Assembly (NCBI GenBank): GCA_026985375.1
Contig: JALSQP010000138.1
Span: 1-5,601 of the forward strand
Length of the DNA: 5,601 bases
Direction: 5' to 3'
Source: Desulfurococcales archaeon
Lineage (GTDB): Archaea; Thermoproteota; Thermoprotei_A; Sulfolobales; Desulfurococcaceae
Shown: positions 1 through 5,434 of the stretch, piece by piece
How the letters are laid out: each line of letters opens with the position of its first letter
How positions within the stretch are numbered: the first letter of the stretch is position 1
Position numbers and translations under genes: made by a program
The notes under the pieces: model-generated
The model's database searches: none
Seen by the model: the letters and a program-made list of their open reading frames with translations, nothing else
Told to the model about the DNA's origin: nothing

Positions 1-616
1 CTCTGGCTGTTAGGGCGGTGCCGTAGCCAGTTGATACTATTCTCGCGTGTAGTCCGCCCAGCTCTACCGGCTTAGCAGTTACTACACCCCAGGCATTGTA
101 ACCTACGATCTTACTGTACTCATCGAAGTACCAAGCCATGGTCTGTGGGTTAGTGTAGACGTCAGGAGCGGGTATGTCGACATCAGGACCTACGTCCTTG
201 GCGATTGCTGCAAAGTACTTCCTGCTTAGCTCTTCTAGTTCTCTCTGGCTTAGCTCCTTGGGGTTAACCCTTATTCCTCCCTTACCACCACCGTAAGGTA
301 TTCCTGCGAGGCTGTTCTTCCAGGTCATCCACATCGAGAGAGCTACTACTTCTCCGGGAGTCACATCTTCACGGTATCTTATACCGCCCTTGTAGGGGCC
401 TAGGGCGCTGTTGTGCTGGCTTCTCCAGCCAATATAGACTTCGATCTTACCATTGTCTCTTCTTATGGGTATCTTGACCTGTACGAGCTTCTCTGGGTGA
501 CGTAGTACCTCGACAATCTCATCAGGAAGACCGAGAAGCCTGGCTGCTTCTCGTAGCTGTTTTACAGCCATTTGGTAAGTAGGATCGTTTTCATATAAGA
601 TAGGTGAGATCTCCAT
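1..616 (-). CDS. gdhA: Glutamate dehydrogenase, N-terminal half (partial)
   Basis: Catalyses reversible oxidative deamination of glutamate to 2-oxoglutarate and ammonia with NAD(P); a cytosolic, usually hexameric enzyme linking nitrogen and carbon metabolism. My minus-strand translation gives 205 complete codons before the window edge, about half of the family's usual 420 or so residues; the nucleotide-binding domain lies outside. Visible motifs: GPYKGGIRY (K76), MTWKNS (K100), YGGGKGG (K112, catalytic Lys) and DIPAPDVYTN (D152). The spacing of these four residues equals that of the classical glutamate dehydrogenase active-site set (24, 12 and 40 residues apart). The ATG at 616 is chosen because GGTGAT (622-627) lies 5 nt upstream, and the N-terminus MEISPILYENDP fits the family. 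Upstream is an AT-rich spacer with TATA-like boxes. The gene is co-oriented with the mannosylglycerate synthase gene but 216 nt away, so it probably has its own promoter. Coenzyme preference cannot be judged from this half. Another Glu/Leu/Phe/Val-type dehydrogenase is unlikely given these motifs. Confidence 0.95.
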   Translation of the reverse strand, partial: MEISPILYENDPTYQMAVKQLREAARLLGLPDEIVEVLRHPEKLVQVKIPIRRDNGKIEVYIGWRSQHNSALGPYKGGIRYREDVTPGEVVALSMWMTWKNSLAGIPYGGGKGGIRVNPKELSQRELEELSRKYFAAIAKDVGPDVDIPAPDVYTNPQTMAWYFDEYSKIVGYNAWGVVTAKPVELGGLHARIVSTGYGTALTAR

Positions 617-832
617 TCGGAATCACCACTATGTTTCTCTACACCTTGAATATACTATATTGTTGGGTATATATACTCTTCGGTATAGTACTTATATGTT
701 AATACTATTATAGGTGGGAGCCAAGTGGGTATATATGTGCATATAAATGGGCTGTAAATACCAAAATAGAATATCGTATCATATATATCTACAAGAATAA
801 GAGTTGTATATAGATGTATGTATTAACAAAAC
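617..832. other. AT-rich spacer between gdhA and mpgS
   Basis: This 216-nt stretch holds the gdhA 5' region and whatever ends mpgS transcription. I see no open reading frame of credible length, no tRNA and no C/D-box motif pair in it. It carries several TATA-like runs and a 10-nt direct repeat, GGGTATATAT, at 665-674 and 727-736. On the minus strand past the mpgS stop there are only short T-runs and no hairpin with a U-tract, so the mpgS terminator is not obvious. Confidence 0.6.
646..675 (-). promoter_or_regulatory. Candidate TATA boxes for gdhA
   Basis: Read on the minus strand, GTATATATA (about 668-676) and AATATAGTATATT (about 648-660) are both TATA-like. The first would place the transcription start near 646 and leave a leader of about 30 nt containing the GGTGAT ribosome binding site. 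The second would start transcription near 627, at the edge of that site. The first is therefore favoured. This is positional reasoning only. Confidence 0.4.
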
Positions 833-2023
833 TTACTCCTCCCTTATTATCAACGTATCACTGTACTCTTGAAGAGTCTTAAACAACTTGGATATGTCTA
901 CATCCTTTATTGGTGGCAAGACATGCGGCTTAGGTGGTTCCTCTCCGGGCTTTAGAGCTCCTCTTCTCACTAGTTCCTCAATTATTCTTTTCTTGATATT
1001 ATCGTCGGCCAACACGCTATGATATATCGTTGATAAACTCTTCTTGATCATATCTGGTATGTGAGATTCATCCCTCTCCTCATGTATGTGGGGATTACGG
1101 GGCTCTATCTGGTATATCTCGATTGTTTTCTCGAAGACATCTTTATCCACGTTCTTCTTTATCCCTGTGTATTCTTCGAGCATGTAGACTATTTCATAGG
1201 GCTCTATACTGAAGCCGCTCGCATAGGCTAGTTTGTCCACGAGCTCCATAGTCATAGCATGTTCTCCGGCGTTACTCGTCTTTATGATGTCTGCCTCGAA
1301 CTTTGTCAGCCTTGCGATCAGCATGTTCATAAACCTGTTGGTTATTTCTGACACGCGTCCCCTTCTTCTGAAGTAGAATCTTCTGCCTACGAACTTCGTC
1401 TTATATGGCCATTTTATCCTGATCATGGTGTATGGTGATTGTGCCATGTAGAAGCCAGCTGCATAAATATCAACATACTCGTTAACTGCTCCAGGTATAT
1501 AGTTATCCGAGTCTATGAAGCCAACATATTTTCTCCCAATGATCTTTGATAAGAGCAACCCCAGAACCATGCCTTCTCCCTTTCCATCTCTGATCTTCCC
1601 CGTTTCATCAAGGAGATACGGATAGCCTGCCTCGACCAATGCATCGCTAAAAGCTAGGTCTTTCTGATGTATCATAAGGAAAGGTCTTCTCGTTAAGCGG
1701 TAGAACTGATATACCGTGTCAAGCTCTATCCTATATCTGTCAATGGGTTCACGTCGGCTATTAGAAACAACTATGACAAACGCCTCATGCGGTATCCCGC
1801 TAAGAACTCCTTCCAGGACCTTTGGATTCTCATCTTTGATTGGTATTATTATCGTCATGTTCGACTCAAGTTCTTCGAGCTCTGCCCTACCAATGTTTAT
1901 AGTGCCGGCAACATCGCCCAATGGTCCACTCGACTTACCACCTGTTAGCTCAAGAACCCTCTGGACATCGAAGAACTTGACAGCGCCAAATCGCTCCATA
2001 TACCTGGGCATCTCTAGTCTCAC
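833..2023 (-). CDS. mpgS: Mannosyl-3-phosphoglycerate synthase
   Basis: Transfers mannose from GDP-mannose to D-3-phosphoglycerate, giving mannosyl-3-phosphoglycerate, the first committed step to the compatible solute mannosylglycerate; a cytosolic retaining glycosyltransferase of family GT55. The 396-residue product aligns from memory with the 394-residue Pyrococcus horikoshii enzyme along its whole length. Motifs: IPIKDEN (60-66) at the nucleotide-sugar site, VVSNSRRE (85-92), the Gly-rich IRDGKGEGM (144-152), the GT-A metal motif D171-S-D173 followed by NYIPGAVNEY, NAGEHAMTM (251-259, H255), SIEPYEIVY (272-280) and NPHIHEE (310-316, H312/H314). The DSD replaces the more common DAD, keeping both acids. 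The GTG start at 2023 is supported by a full GGAGGTGA site 7 nt upstream and by family N-termini of the form MxLExPxYxExFGAV; the in-frame ATG at 2011 would be 19 nt away. The phosphatase for its product is divergently transcribed next door. Confidence 0.96.
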   Translation of the reverse strand: MRLEMPRYMERFGAVKFFDVQRVLELTGGKSSGPLGDVAGTINIGRAELEELESNMTIIIPIKDENPKVLEGVLSGIPHEAFVIVVSNSRREPIDRYRIELDTVYQFYRLTRRPFLMIHQKDLAFSDALVEAGYPYLLDETGKIRDGKGEGMVLGLLLSKIIGRKYVGFIDSDNYIPGAVNEYVDIYAAGFYMAQSPYTMIRIKWPYKTKFVGRRFYFRRRGRVSEITNRFMNMLIARLTKFEADIIKTSNAGEHAMTMELVDKLAYASGFSIEPYEIVYMLEEYTGIKKNVDKDVFEKTIEIYQIEPRNPHIHEERDESHIPDMIKKSLSTIYHSVLADDNIKKRIIEELVRRGALKPGEEPPKPHVLPPIKDVDISKLFKTLQEYSDTLIIREE

Positions 2024-2113
2024 TATTGCTTCACCTCCAGACTATTATATTTGGTATAGAGAGGAATAAAACATGAGTTGTAGAATTAACACTGTTTTGT
2101 GGTGTATACAGGG
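2024..2113. promoter_or_regulatory. Divergent promoter region, mpgS/mpgP
   Basis: This 90-nt spacer must hold both promoters of the head-to-head mannosylglycerate genes. For mpgS, GTTTTATT on the minus strand (about 2065-2072) is a TATA candidate that would start transcription near 2042, upstream of the GGAGGTGA site. For mpgP, GAATTAAC (2083-2090) on the plus strand is a weak TATA candidate about 27 nt before the ATG at 2114. The closeness of the two boxes means a single regulator bound here could control both genes. No clear operator palindrome is visible. Confidence 0.45.
2031..2038 (-). promoter_or_regulatory. Strong ribosome binding site of mpgS
   Basis: GGAGGTGA on the minus strand lies 7 nt before the GTG at 2023. 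It matches the complement of the archaeal 16S rRNA 3' end over its full length and decides the GTG start over the ATG four codons later. It is the strongest such site in the window. Confidence 0.85.
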
Positions 2114-2959
2114 ATGCGCCTCGTGGTAATGACTGATCTAGATGGATGCGTCCTTGATCCTAAGACTTACAAGTATGATAAAACACTTCCCCTGATACAA
2201 AGGCTAAGAAAACAAGGCATCGAGATAATCTTTAATTCTTCAAAGACGAGAGCAGAGCAGTTGCTCTATATGGATAGACTAGGGCTCAAAGATATAGTTT
2301 TCATTGTTGAAAATGGTGCTGCAATCTATATCCCGAAGAAGAAGAAGGCCAGCCTACATGTCTTTAAAAATAATACCAAATGCAGGAATCATGAGGATTA
2401 CTATGTTTGCATTCTCGGTAAAACAATAGACGAGATAAAGAACATGATAAGTGACATTATAGAAAAGTACAGAGATCACATAATATGGATGGATGAGATC
2501 ACACCAAGACTACTTAGTGAGCTAACGGGCTTACCAGAAGATGAGGCCGTGCTCGCGCTCAAGCGAGAATACAGCTATTTGTTTATCCCAAAGACGAAAG
2601 ATAGTGCAACCATAGATGATGTACTAAACAAAATAAGGGAAAGAGGTCTAAACATCCAGGTTGGCGGTGTCGGGATTAGCCAGATCAATGGAGACCATGA
2701 TAAGGGCAAAGCGCTTCTCCTTCTGAGAGGTATTGTGAAGGAGTACAGGTATGCCCACATAATTGCGGTAGGCGATGCTATGAATGATGCTCCAATGCTC
2801 AAGATAGCAGATACAGGCGTATTGTTAGGAGTGAATCTTGACGTGGTTAAAGCTATTGAACGAGACGATCTGATCGTGATAAAAAACAAGGGTTCTCTAG
2901 CGTGGAGAAACATATTGGCAAGGCTAACAGGAAACTACGACTTAGTCGTTAGAGGATGA
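2114..2959 (+). CDS. mpgP: Mannosyl-3-phosphoglycerate phosphatase
   Basis: Removes the phosphate of mannosyl-3-phosphoglycerate to yield mannosylglycerate; a cytosolic Mg-dependent HAD-superfamily IIB hydrolase. From the ATG at 2114 the product is 281 residues. Motif I is TDLDG with D8 (nucleophile) and D10 (acid/base); motif II is FNSSKTR (40-46), the family signature also seen in the Pyrococcus enzyme; motif III is DKGKA with K197; motif IV is GDAMND with D221 and D225. The stretch between motifs II and III forms the C2B cap. It is about 40 residues longer than my recollection of the P. horikoshii enzyme (243), with additions in a Lys-rich cap segment (about 75-95) and at the C-terminus. 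An in-frame GTG at 2099 would add five residues; the ATG is preferred because GGTG (2101-2104) lies 9 nt before it and because MRLVVMTDLDG fits family N-termini. It is divergent from mpgS and joined to the downstream antiporter gene. Confidence 0.93.
   Translation: MRLVVMTDLDGCVLDPKTYKYDKTLPLIQRLRKQGIEIIFNSSKTRAEQLLYMDRLGLKDIVFIVENGAAIYIPKKKKASLHVFKNNTKCRNHEDYYVCILGKTIDEIKNMISDIIEKYRDHIIWMDEITPRLLSELTGLPEDEAVLALKREYSYLFIPKTKDSATIDDVLNKIRERGLNIQVGGVGISQINGDHDKGKALLLLRGIVKEYRYAHIIAVGDAMNDAPMLKIADTGVLLGVNLDVVKAIERDDLIVIKNKGSLAWRNILARLTGNYDLVVRG
2951..2955 (+). promoter_or_regulatory. Ribosome binding site of the antiporter gene, inside mpgP
   Basis: AGAGG, extended imperfectly to GAGGATGAT, lies in the last codons of mpgP and ends 8 nt before the TTG at 2964. 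The reading frame upstream of that TTG is closed by a TAG at 2943 and contains no other start codon, so this site both identifies the TTG start and suggests translational coupling with mpgP. The out-of-frame ATG at 2959 reaches a stop after four codons. Confidence 0.6.
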
Positions 2960-2963
2960 TGTT

Positions 2964-4127
2964 TTGGATGTAGCCCATACAGTATTGGCACTACTATTTG
3001 CTCTAGGTTTCCTTCTAGCCCTACTCGTTAGAAGAGCAAACCTATCAGGTGCTATCGGCTACCTCCTAGCAGGCCTCATAATAGGCTTAATGCTTCCAAT
3101 TCCTGGAAAACTGATGTCTATGTTCGAAATACTATCCGAGATCAGCATCATCCTCCTCTTCTTTGAGATCGGTTTTGAGATCCATATTGAGAACGTAAAG
3201 GATATTATAAGACACCCCCTCTACATATCGCTTGTCGAGCTATTGTTTGCAAATATCCTCATAGCAATAATACTATATCCGTTCGGCACACCGGTTCCAC
3301 TAATAATTATAATAGGTCTTATAGCTTCTTTCTCCAGTACAGTATTCACATATAAATTGTTGGAGGAACATTACCCGTCCCCCACTGTTATCAAGACTGT
3401 ACTAATGGTTGCCGCTGTTGAAGATATAATCATAGTAATATCTCTTAACTTCATTAAAGGGTTCGCCGACGGCATAATGTTAATCGTAGTTAAGACCCTC
3501 TTCTTCCTACTTGCGGGAAGTATTGCTAGTTATTTATTCTCAAAATATATTCTCTCAAGACTCATCTCCCACGACGAGCGTGGCCTAATACTGATGATAT
3601 CCTATGGTTTATTCATGGGTGTTGTGGCTGACTACTTCGATCTAACCCCTGCTCTGGGTGCATTTATCGCAGGAATATCGATATCCGCTGTTGAGCACAG
3701 CAAGCCTGTTATGAAGATGTTTAAGCCTGTAAGAGCTGTTTTTATAACAATTTTCCTGTTATCCATGGGTGTAAACATTGCATTACTACCTATTAATTAT
3801 GAAACCCTCCTCGTCGGCATGGTCATCGGTATCGTTGTAGCGTTCATACATTGTTTCTCAACGTTATTTTCATGTATGCTTATTGGTAGAGGAAACAGAA
3901 GAGAAAGAATTGAAACGGGAAGCTATTTATCAACGGTTAGTGAGCTGGCATTGGTGATAGCATATTATTCGTATATTTATGATAGGGGTGACGGCATAGT
4001 ATTTGTCGTAGCGTCTACTGCAATAGTAACTGGTTCGATCATTGCGTCTTATCTTGTAGAAAATTTAGAGGGGGTAGAAAAATACTTTGATAAACTATGT
4101 ACTGTGATAGGTAAGCTTAGAAGTTAA
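2964..4127 (+). CDS. CPA2-family Na+(K+)/H+ antiporter, membrane domain only
   Basis: Predicted inner-membrane monovalent cation/proton antiporter. The 387-residue product is almost wholly hydrophobic, with about 12-13 membrane segments starting at residue 5. Two features place it in the CPA superfamily: the broken-helix motif SFSSTVFTYKLLEE (122-135), like the SSTAVVLKLL of KefC and NapA proteins, and the acidic pair E153-D154 in VAAVEDIIIV, at the site of the ion-binding acids (DD in NapA, QD in KefC). SELALVIA (326-333) corresponds to the GEFSFVLA motif of a late helix. The protein stops after the last helix with about 20 polar residues; there is no RCK/TrkA-N domain, so it lacks the nucleotide gate of Kef-type systems. 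TTG start, 4 nt after the mpgP stop, so probably the same transcript; this suggests a link between ion homeostasis and mannosylglycerate. The exact cation and stoichiometry cannot be read from the sequence. Confidence 0.85.
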   Translation: MDVAHTVLALLFALGFLLALLVRRANLSGAIGYLLAGLIIGLMLPIPGKLMSMFEILSEISIILLFFEIGFEIHIENVKDIIRHPLYISLVELLFANILIAIILYPFGTPVPLIIIIGLIASFSSTVFTYKLLEEHYPSPTVIKTVLMVAAVEDIIIVISLNFIKGFADGIMLIVVKTLFFLLAGSIASYLFSKYILSRLISHDERGLILMISYGLFMGVVADYFDLTPALGAFIAGISISAVEHSKPVMKMFKPVRAVFITIFLLSMGVNIALLPINYETLLVGMVIGIVVAFIHCFSTLFSCMLIGRGNRRERIETGSYLSTVSELALVIAYYSYIYDRGDGIVFVVASTAIVTGSIIASYLVENLEGVEKYFDKLCTVIGKLRS

Positions 4128-4128
4128 G

Positions 4129-4689
4129 CTAGAACTTTACATATTTTTCGCCGGGACTGCCACAGATAGGACATTTCTCTGGAGGCTCCGAACCTATATA
4201 GGTATGGCCACAAATAGGGCACACCCAAATATATCCATCTATAGGCACGTCTTGCCCTTTCTCAATGTATTCCAATGCTTTCTTGTAGAGCTCACCATGT
4301 ATTTTCTCTGCTTCAAGCGCCCACTTGAAGCTCTGAAGGGCCTGTCTATCGCCCTGTAGCTCCGCGATCTTTATATAGGCTGGATACATCTCCTCTACCT
4401 CGAAGATCTCGCCACGAATCGCTTGGCCAAGGTTCTTCTTGGTATCACCAGGTCCGAACGCCGAGCCAGCGACTACTTTGAAGTCAGCGTCCAGTCCGCT
4501 TAATCGTCTGGAATGATTTCTAGCATGCACGTACTCGGCGTAAGCTATTGCCCTGAAGAGCCTAGCTATGTTTTTATATCCTTCACGCTCAGCTATCTCG
4601 GCATAGATGAGGTAACGCATATGAGCCATAGATTCTCCGCCAAAGGCAGACATTAATACATCCTGAGTCATGGGACGAGGCCCGTTCAT
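4129..4689 (-). CDS. rbr: Rubrerythrin
   Basis: Non-haem diiron peroxidase reducing hydrogen peroxide to water in the cytoplasm of anaerobes, fed by rubredoxin and its reductase. The product has 186 residues. The N-terminal four-helix domain carries all expected ligands: E19 (FGGESMAH), E52 and H55 (AEYVH), E94 and E97 (GEIFEVEEMYP), and E128 and H131 (EAEKIH), nearly residue-for-residue with the Desulfovibrio protein (E20, E53, H56, E94, E97, E127, H131). The C-terminal rubredoxin-like domain has C157-x-x-C160 and C173-x-x-C176, both in CPICG. Nothing is missing, so it should be active. ATG at 4689 is chosen because a TATA box at 4713-4720 puts the transcript start right at it; a GGTG (4695-4698) is also 5 nt upstream. 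In-frame ATGs at residues 7 and 13 are alternatives. It ends 1 nt from the convergent antiporter stop. Confidence 0.95.
   Translation of the reverse strand: MNGPRPMTQDVLMSAFGGESMAHMRYLIYAEIAEREGYKNIARLFRAIAYAEYVHARNHSRRLSGLDADFKVVAGSAFGPGDTKKNLGQAIRGEIFEVEEMYPAYIKIAELQGDRQALQSFKWALEAEKIHGELYKKALEYIEKGQDVPIDGYIWVCPICGHTYIGSEPPEKCPICGSPGEKYVKF
4144..4148 (+). terminator. Possible U-tract terminator of the mpgP-antiporter transcript
   Basis: A run of five T lies 17 nt past the antiporter stop, in the antisense of the last rubrerythrin codons. Archaea can terminate on short U-tracts without a hairpin. The mirror case for rbr is a T5 run on the minus strand at 4078-4082, inside the antiporter gene. 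Both are weak, and if both are used the two messages overlap at their 3' ends by roughly 70 nt. Confidence 0.25.
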
Positions 4690-4712
4690 GTTAACACCGG
4701 CTTCATAATATG

Positions 4713-4720
4713 TTTAAAAA
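4713..4720 (-). promoter_or_regulatory. TATA box of rbr
   Basis: TTTTTAAA on the minus strand is centred about 27 nt before the rubrerythrin ATG, the usual archaeal distance between TATA centre and transcription start. The message would therefore begin at or within a few nt of the start codon, that is, leaderless. No clear BRE is seen directly upstream. Confidence 0.65.
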
Positions 4721-4724
4721 GACT

Positions 4725-4730
4725 AAAAGA
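4725..4730 (-). terminator. U-tract ending the C/D sRNA
   Basis: TCTTTT on the minus strand starts 5 nt after the D box of the predicted sRNA and is followed by a second T5 run (4716-4720) that is also part of the rbr TATA box. Such short U-rich tracts are typical 3' ends of archaeal small RNAs. Confidence 0.45.
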
Positions 4731-4735
4731 GGTTT

Positions 4736-4790
4736 TCAGCCCTCACACGGTTCTTCATCGCAGACGCTCTGTTCCGAAGTCGTTCATCAC
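4736..4790 (-). ncRNA. Probable C/D-box methylation-guide sRNA
   Basis: Read on the minus strand: box C GTGATGA (4784-4790, perfect RUGAUGA), a 12-nt guide (4772-4783), box D' CAGA (4768-4771, one change from CUGA), a spacer, box C' GCGATGA (4755-4761; or ATGAAGA at 4752-4758), a second guide, and box D CTGA (4736-4739, perfect). C to D is 55 nt, the normal size of archaeal C/D sRNAs. With the second C' reading both guides are exactly 12 nt. A TATA box at 4817-4824 with A-rich sequence upstream would start the RNA at about 4794-4795, and a TCTTTT tract follows box D. Such RNAs bind L7Ae, Nop5 and fibrillarin and direct 2'-O-methylation opposite the fifth guide nucleotide from D or D'. Predicted targets would contain TTCCGAAGTCGT (D' guide) and CCCTCACACGGT (D guide), read as DNA; I cannot place these in rRNA or tRNA from memory. 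A terminal stem is essentially absent, which lowers confidence. Confidence 0.62.
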
Positions 4791-4816
4791 ATATTATCCC
4801 TAAGAACTATTAGCGG

Positions 4817-4824
4817 TTATATAG
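4817..4824. promoter_or_regulatory. Near-palindromic TATA box, possibly bidirectional
   Basis: TTATATAG on plus reads CTATATAA on minus. On the minus strand it is preceded by an A-rich BRE-like GAAAATA and its centre is about 26 nt before the predicted sRNA 5' end. On the plus strand its centre is about 29 nt before the ATG at 4850, right for a leaderless or nearly leaderless message. The stronger BRE-like sequence is on the minus side. Confidence 0.55.
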
Positions 4825-4849
4825 TATTTTCTAAACGGTGCAATACATT

Positions 4850-5434
4850 ATGAGGCCTGCCATCCTAGTTATAGATATGATCCACGAGTTCGTTCATGGA
4901 AGACTTAAAAGCCCTGATGCTGAGAAGATAGTTCCAGTGATAAACAAACTCCTCATCAAGGCTAGAGAGAAAAACGTACCAGTCATATACCTGTGTGACA
5001 AGCATTTCCCATTCGACCACGAACTCAAGATCTGGGGAGAACATGCACTCTATAATTCGTCTGAAAATAAAATCATTGATGAGCTTAGGCCTGATGAAAA
5101 CGATATAATATTATATAAGAGGAACTATAGTGGTTTCAGAGATACCGGATTATTTAATGTGCTTCGTGACCTAGACATTGACACCGTTATATTGACTGGC
5201 ATACATACGCATATCTGTGTACTTCATACCGCGTGGGATGCCTTCTACTATGGTTTCAACATTATTATAGTCCGAGACGCCGTTGCCGCGTTCAGTAGAG
5301 AAGACCACGAGTATGCTCTAAGATACATGGAGAAAATATATGGTGCCAGGATATTGTCGAGCGAGGAAATAATGAAGATAATTGATAACATTCGGGGGTT
5401 AACATTCAACCATAAATCGGGATTATGCCTATGA
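4850..5434 (+). CDS. Isochorismatase-family cysteine hydrolase, nicotinamidase-like
   Basis: Cytosolic hydrolase, most likely nicotinamide to nicotinate (NAD salvage) or a related small amide. From ATG 4850 the product is 194 residues. The family's catalytic triad is complete: D9 (LVIDM), K90 (LYKRNYSGF) and C123 (THICVLHTAWDA). D50-x-H52 with H65 (WGEHAL) matches the metal site of archaeal and bacterial nicotinamidases, which separates it from metal-free isochorismatases. The pattern DKHFPFDHELKIWGEHAL resembles what I recall of the Thermoplasma nicotinamidase-like protein. An in-frame GTG at 4838 would add four residues, but its bases overlap the GGTG (4837-4840) that lies 9 nt before the ATG, and the TATA box fits the ATG better. 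The last dozen residues look like an unconserved tail and overlap the 3' end of the convergent ABC gene. Substrate is inferred, so no gene symbol is given; pncA would be the symbol if confirmed. Confidence 0.85.
   Translation: MRPAILVIDMIHEFVHGRLKSPDAEKIVPVINKLLIKAREKNVPVIYLCDKHFPFDHELKIWGEHALYNSSENKIIDELRPDENDIILYKRNYSGFRDTGLFNVLRDLDIDTVILTGIHTHICVLHTAWDAFYYGFNIIIVRDAVAAFSREDHEYALRYMEKIYGARILSSEEIMKIIDNIRGLTFNHKSGLCL

Noticed and set aside
617..832. Hidden small gene or second sRNA in the gdhA-mpgS spacer
   Set aside because: No RTGATGA/CTGA pair, tRNA fold or reading frame with a ribosome binding site on either strand.
1716..2069. 117-codon open frame on the plus strand over mpgS
   Set aside because: Lies wholly antisense to the conserved N-terminal third of mannosyl-3-phosphoglycerate synthase; Ser/Pro-rich product without any recognisable motif.
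2099..2113. GTG start of mpgP, five codons upstream
   Set aside because: Family N-termini begin right before the DxDG motif, and the GGTG at 2101-2104 is better placed as ribosome binding site for ATG 2114.
2575..2913. 112-codon open frame on the minus strand over mpgP
   Set aside because: Antisense shadow of the phosphatase motifs III and IV; no ribosome binding site or family resemblance.
2959..2973. ATG overlapping the mpgP stop (TGATG) as start of the next gene
   Set aside because: Its frame reads only four codons to a TAG; the antiporter frame is opened by TTG at 2964.
3590..3600. CTGATGATAT as another C box on the plus strand
   Set aside because: Lies inside antiporter coding sequence, lacks the purine at the first place, and no paired D box at the right distance was noted.
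4741..4754. D-guide target read as a tRNA T-arm (CACACGGUUC)
   Set aside because: With GGUUC set at positions 52-56, position 48 would be A instead of the usual pyrimidine, so this tRNA reading does not hold.
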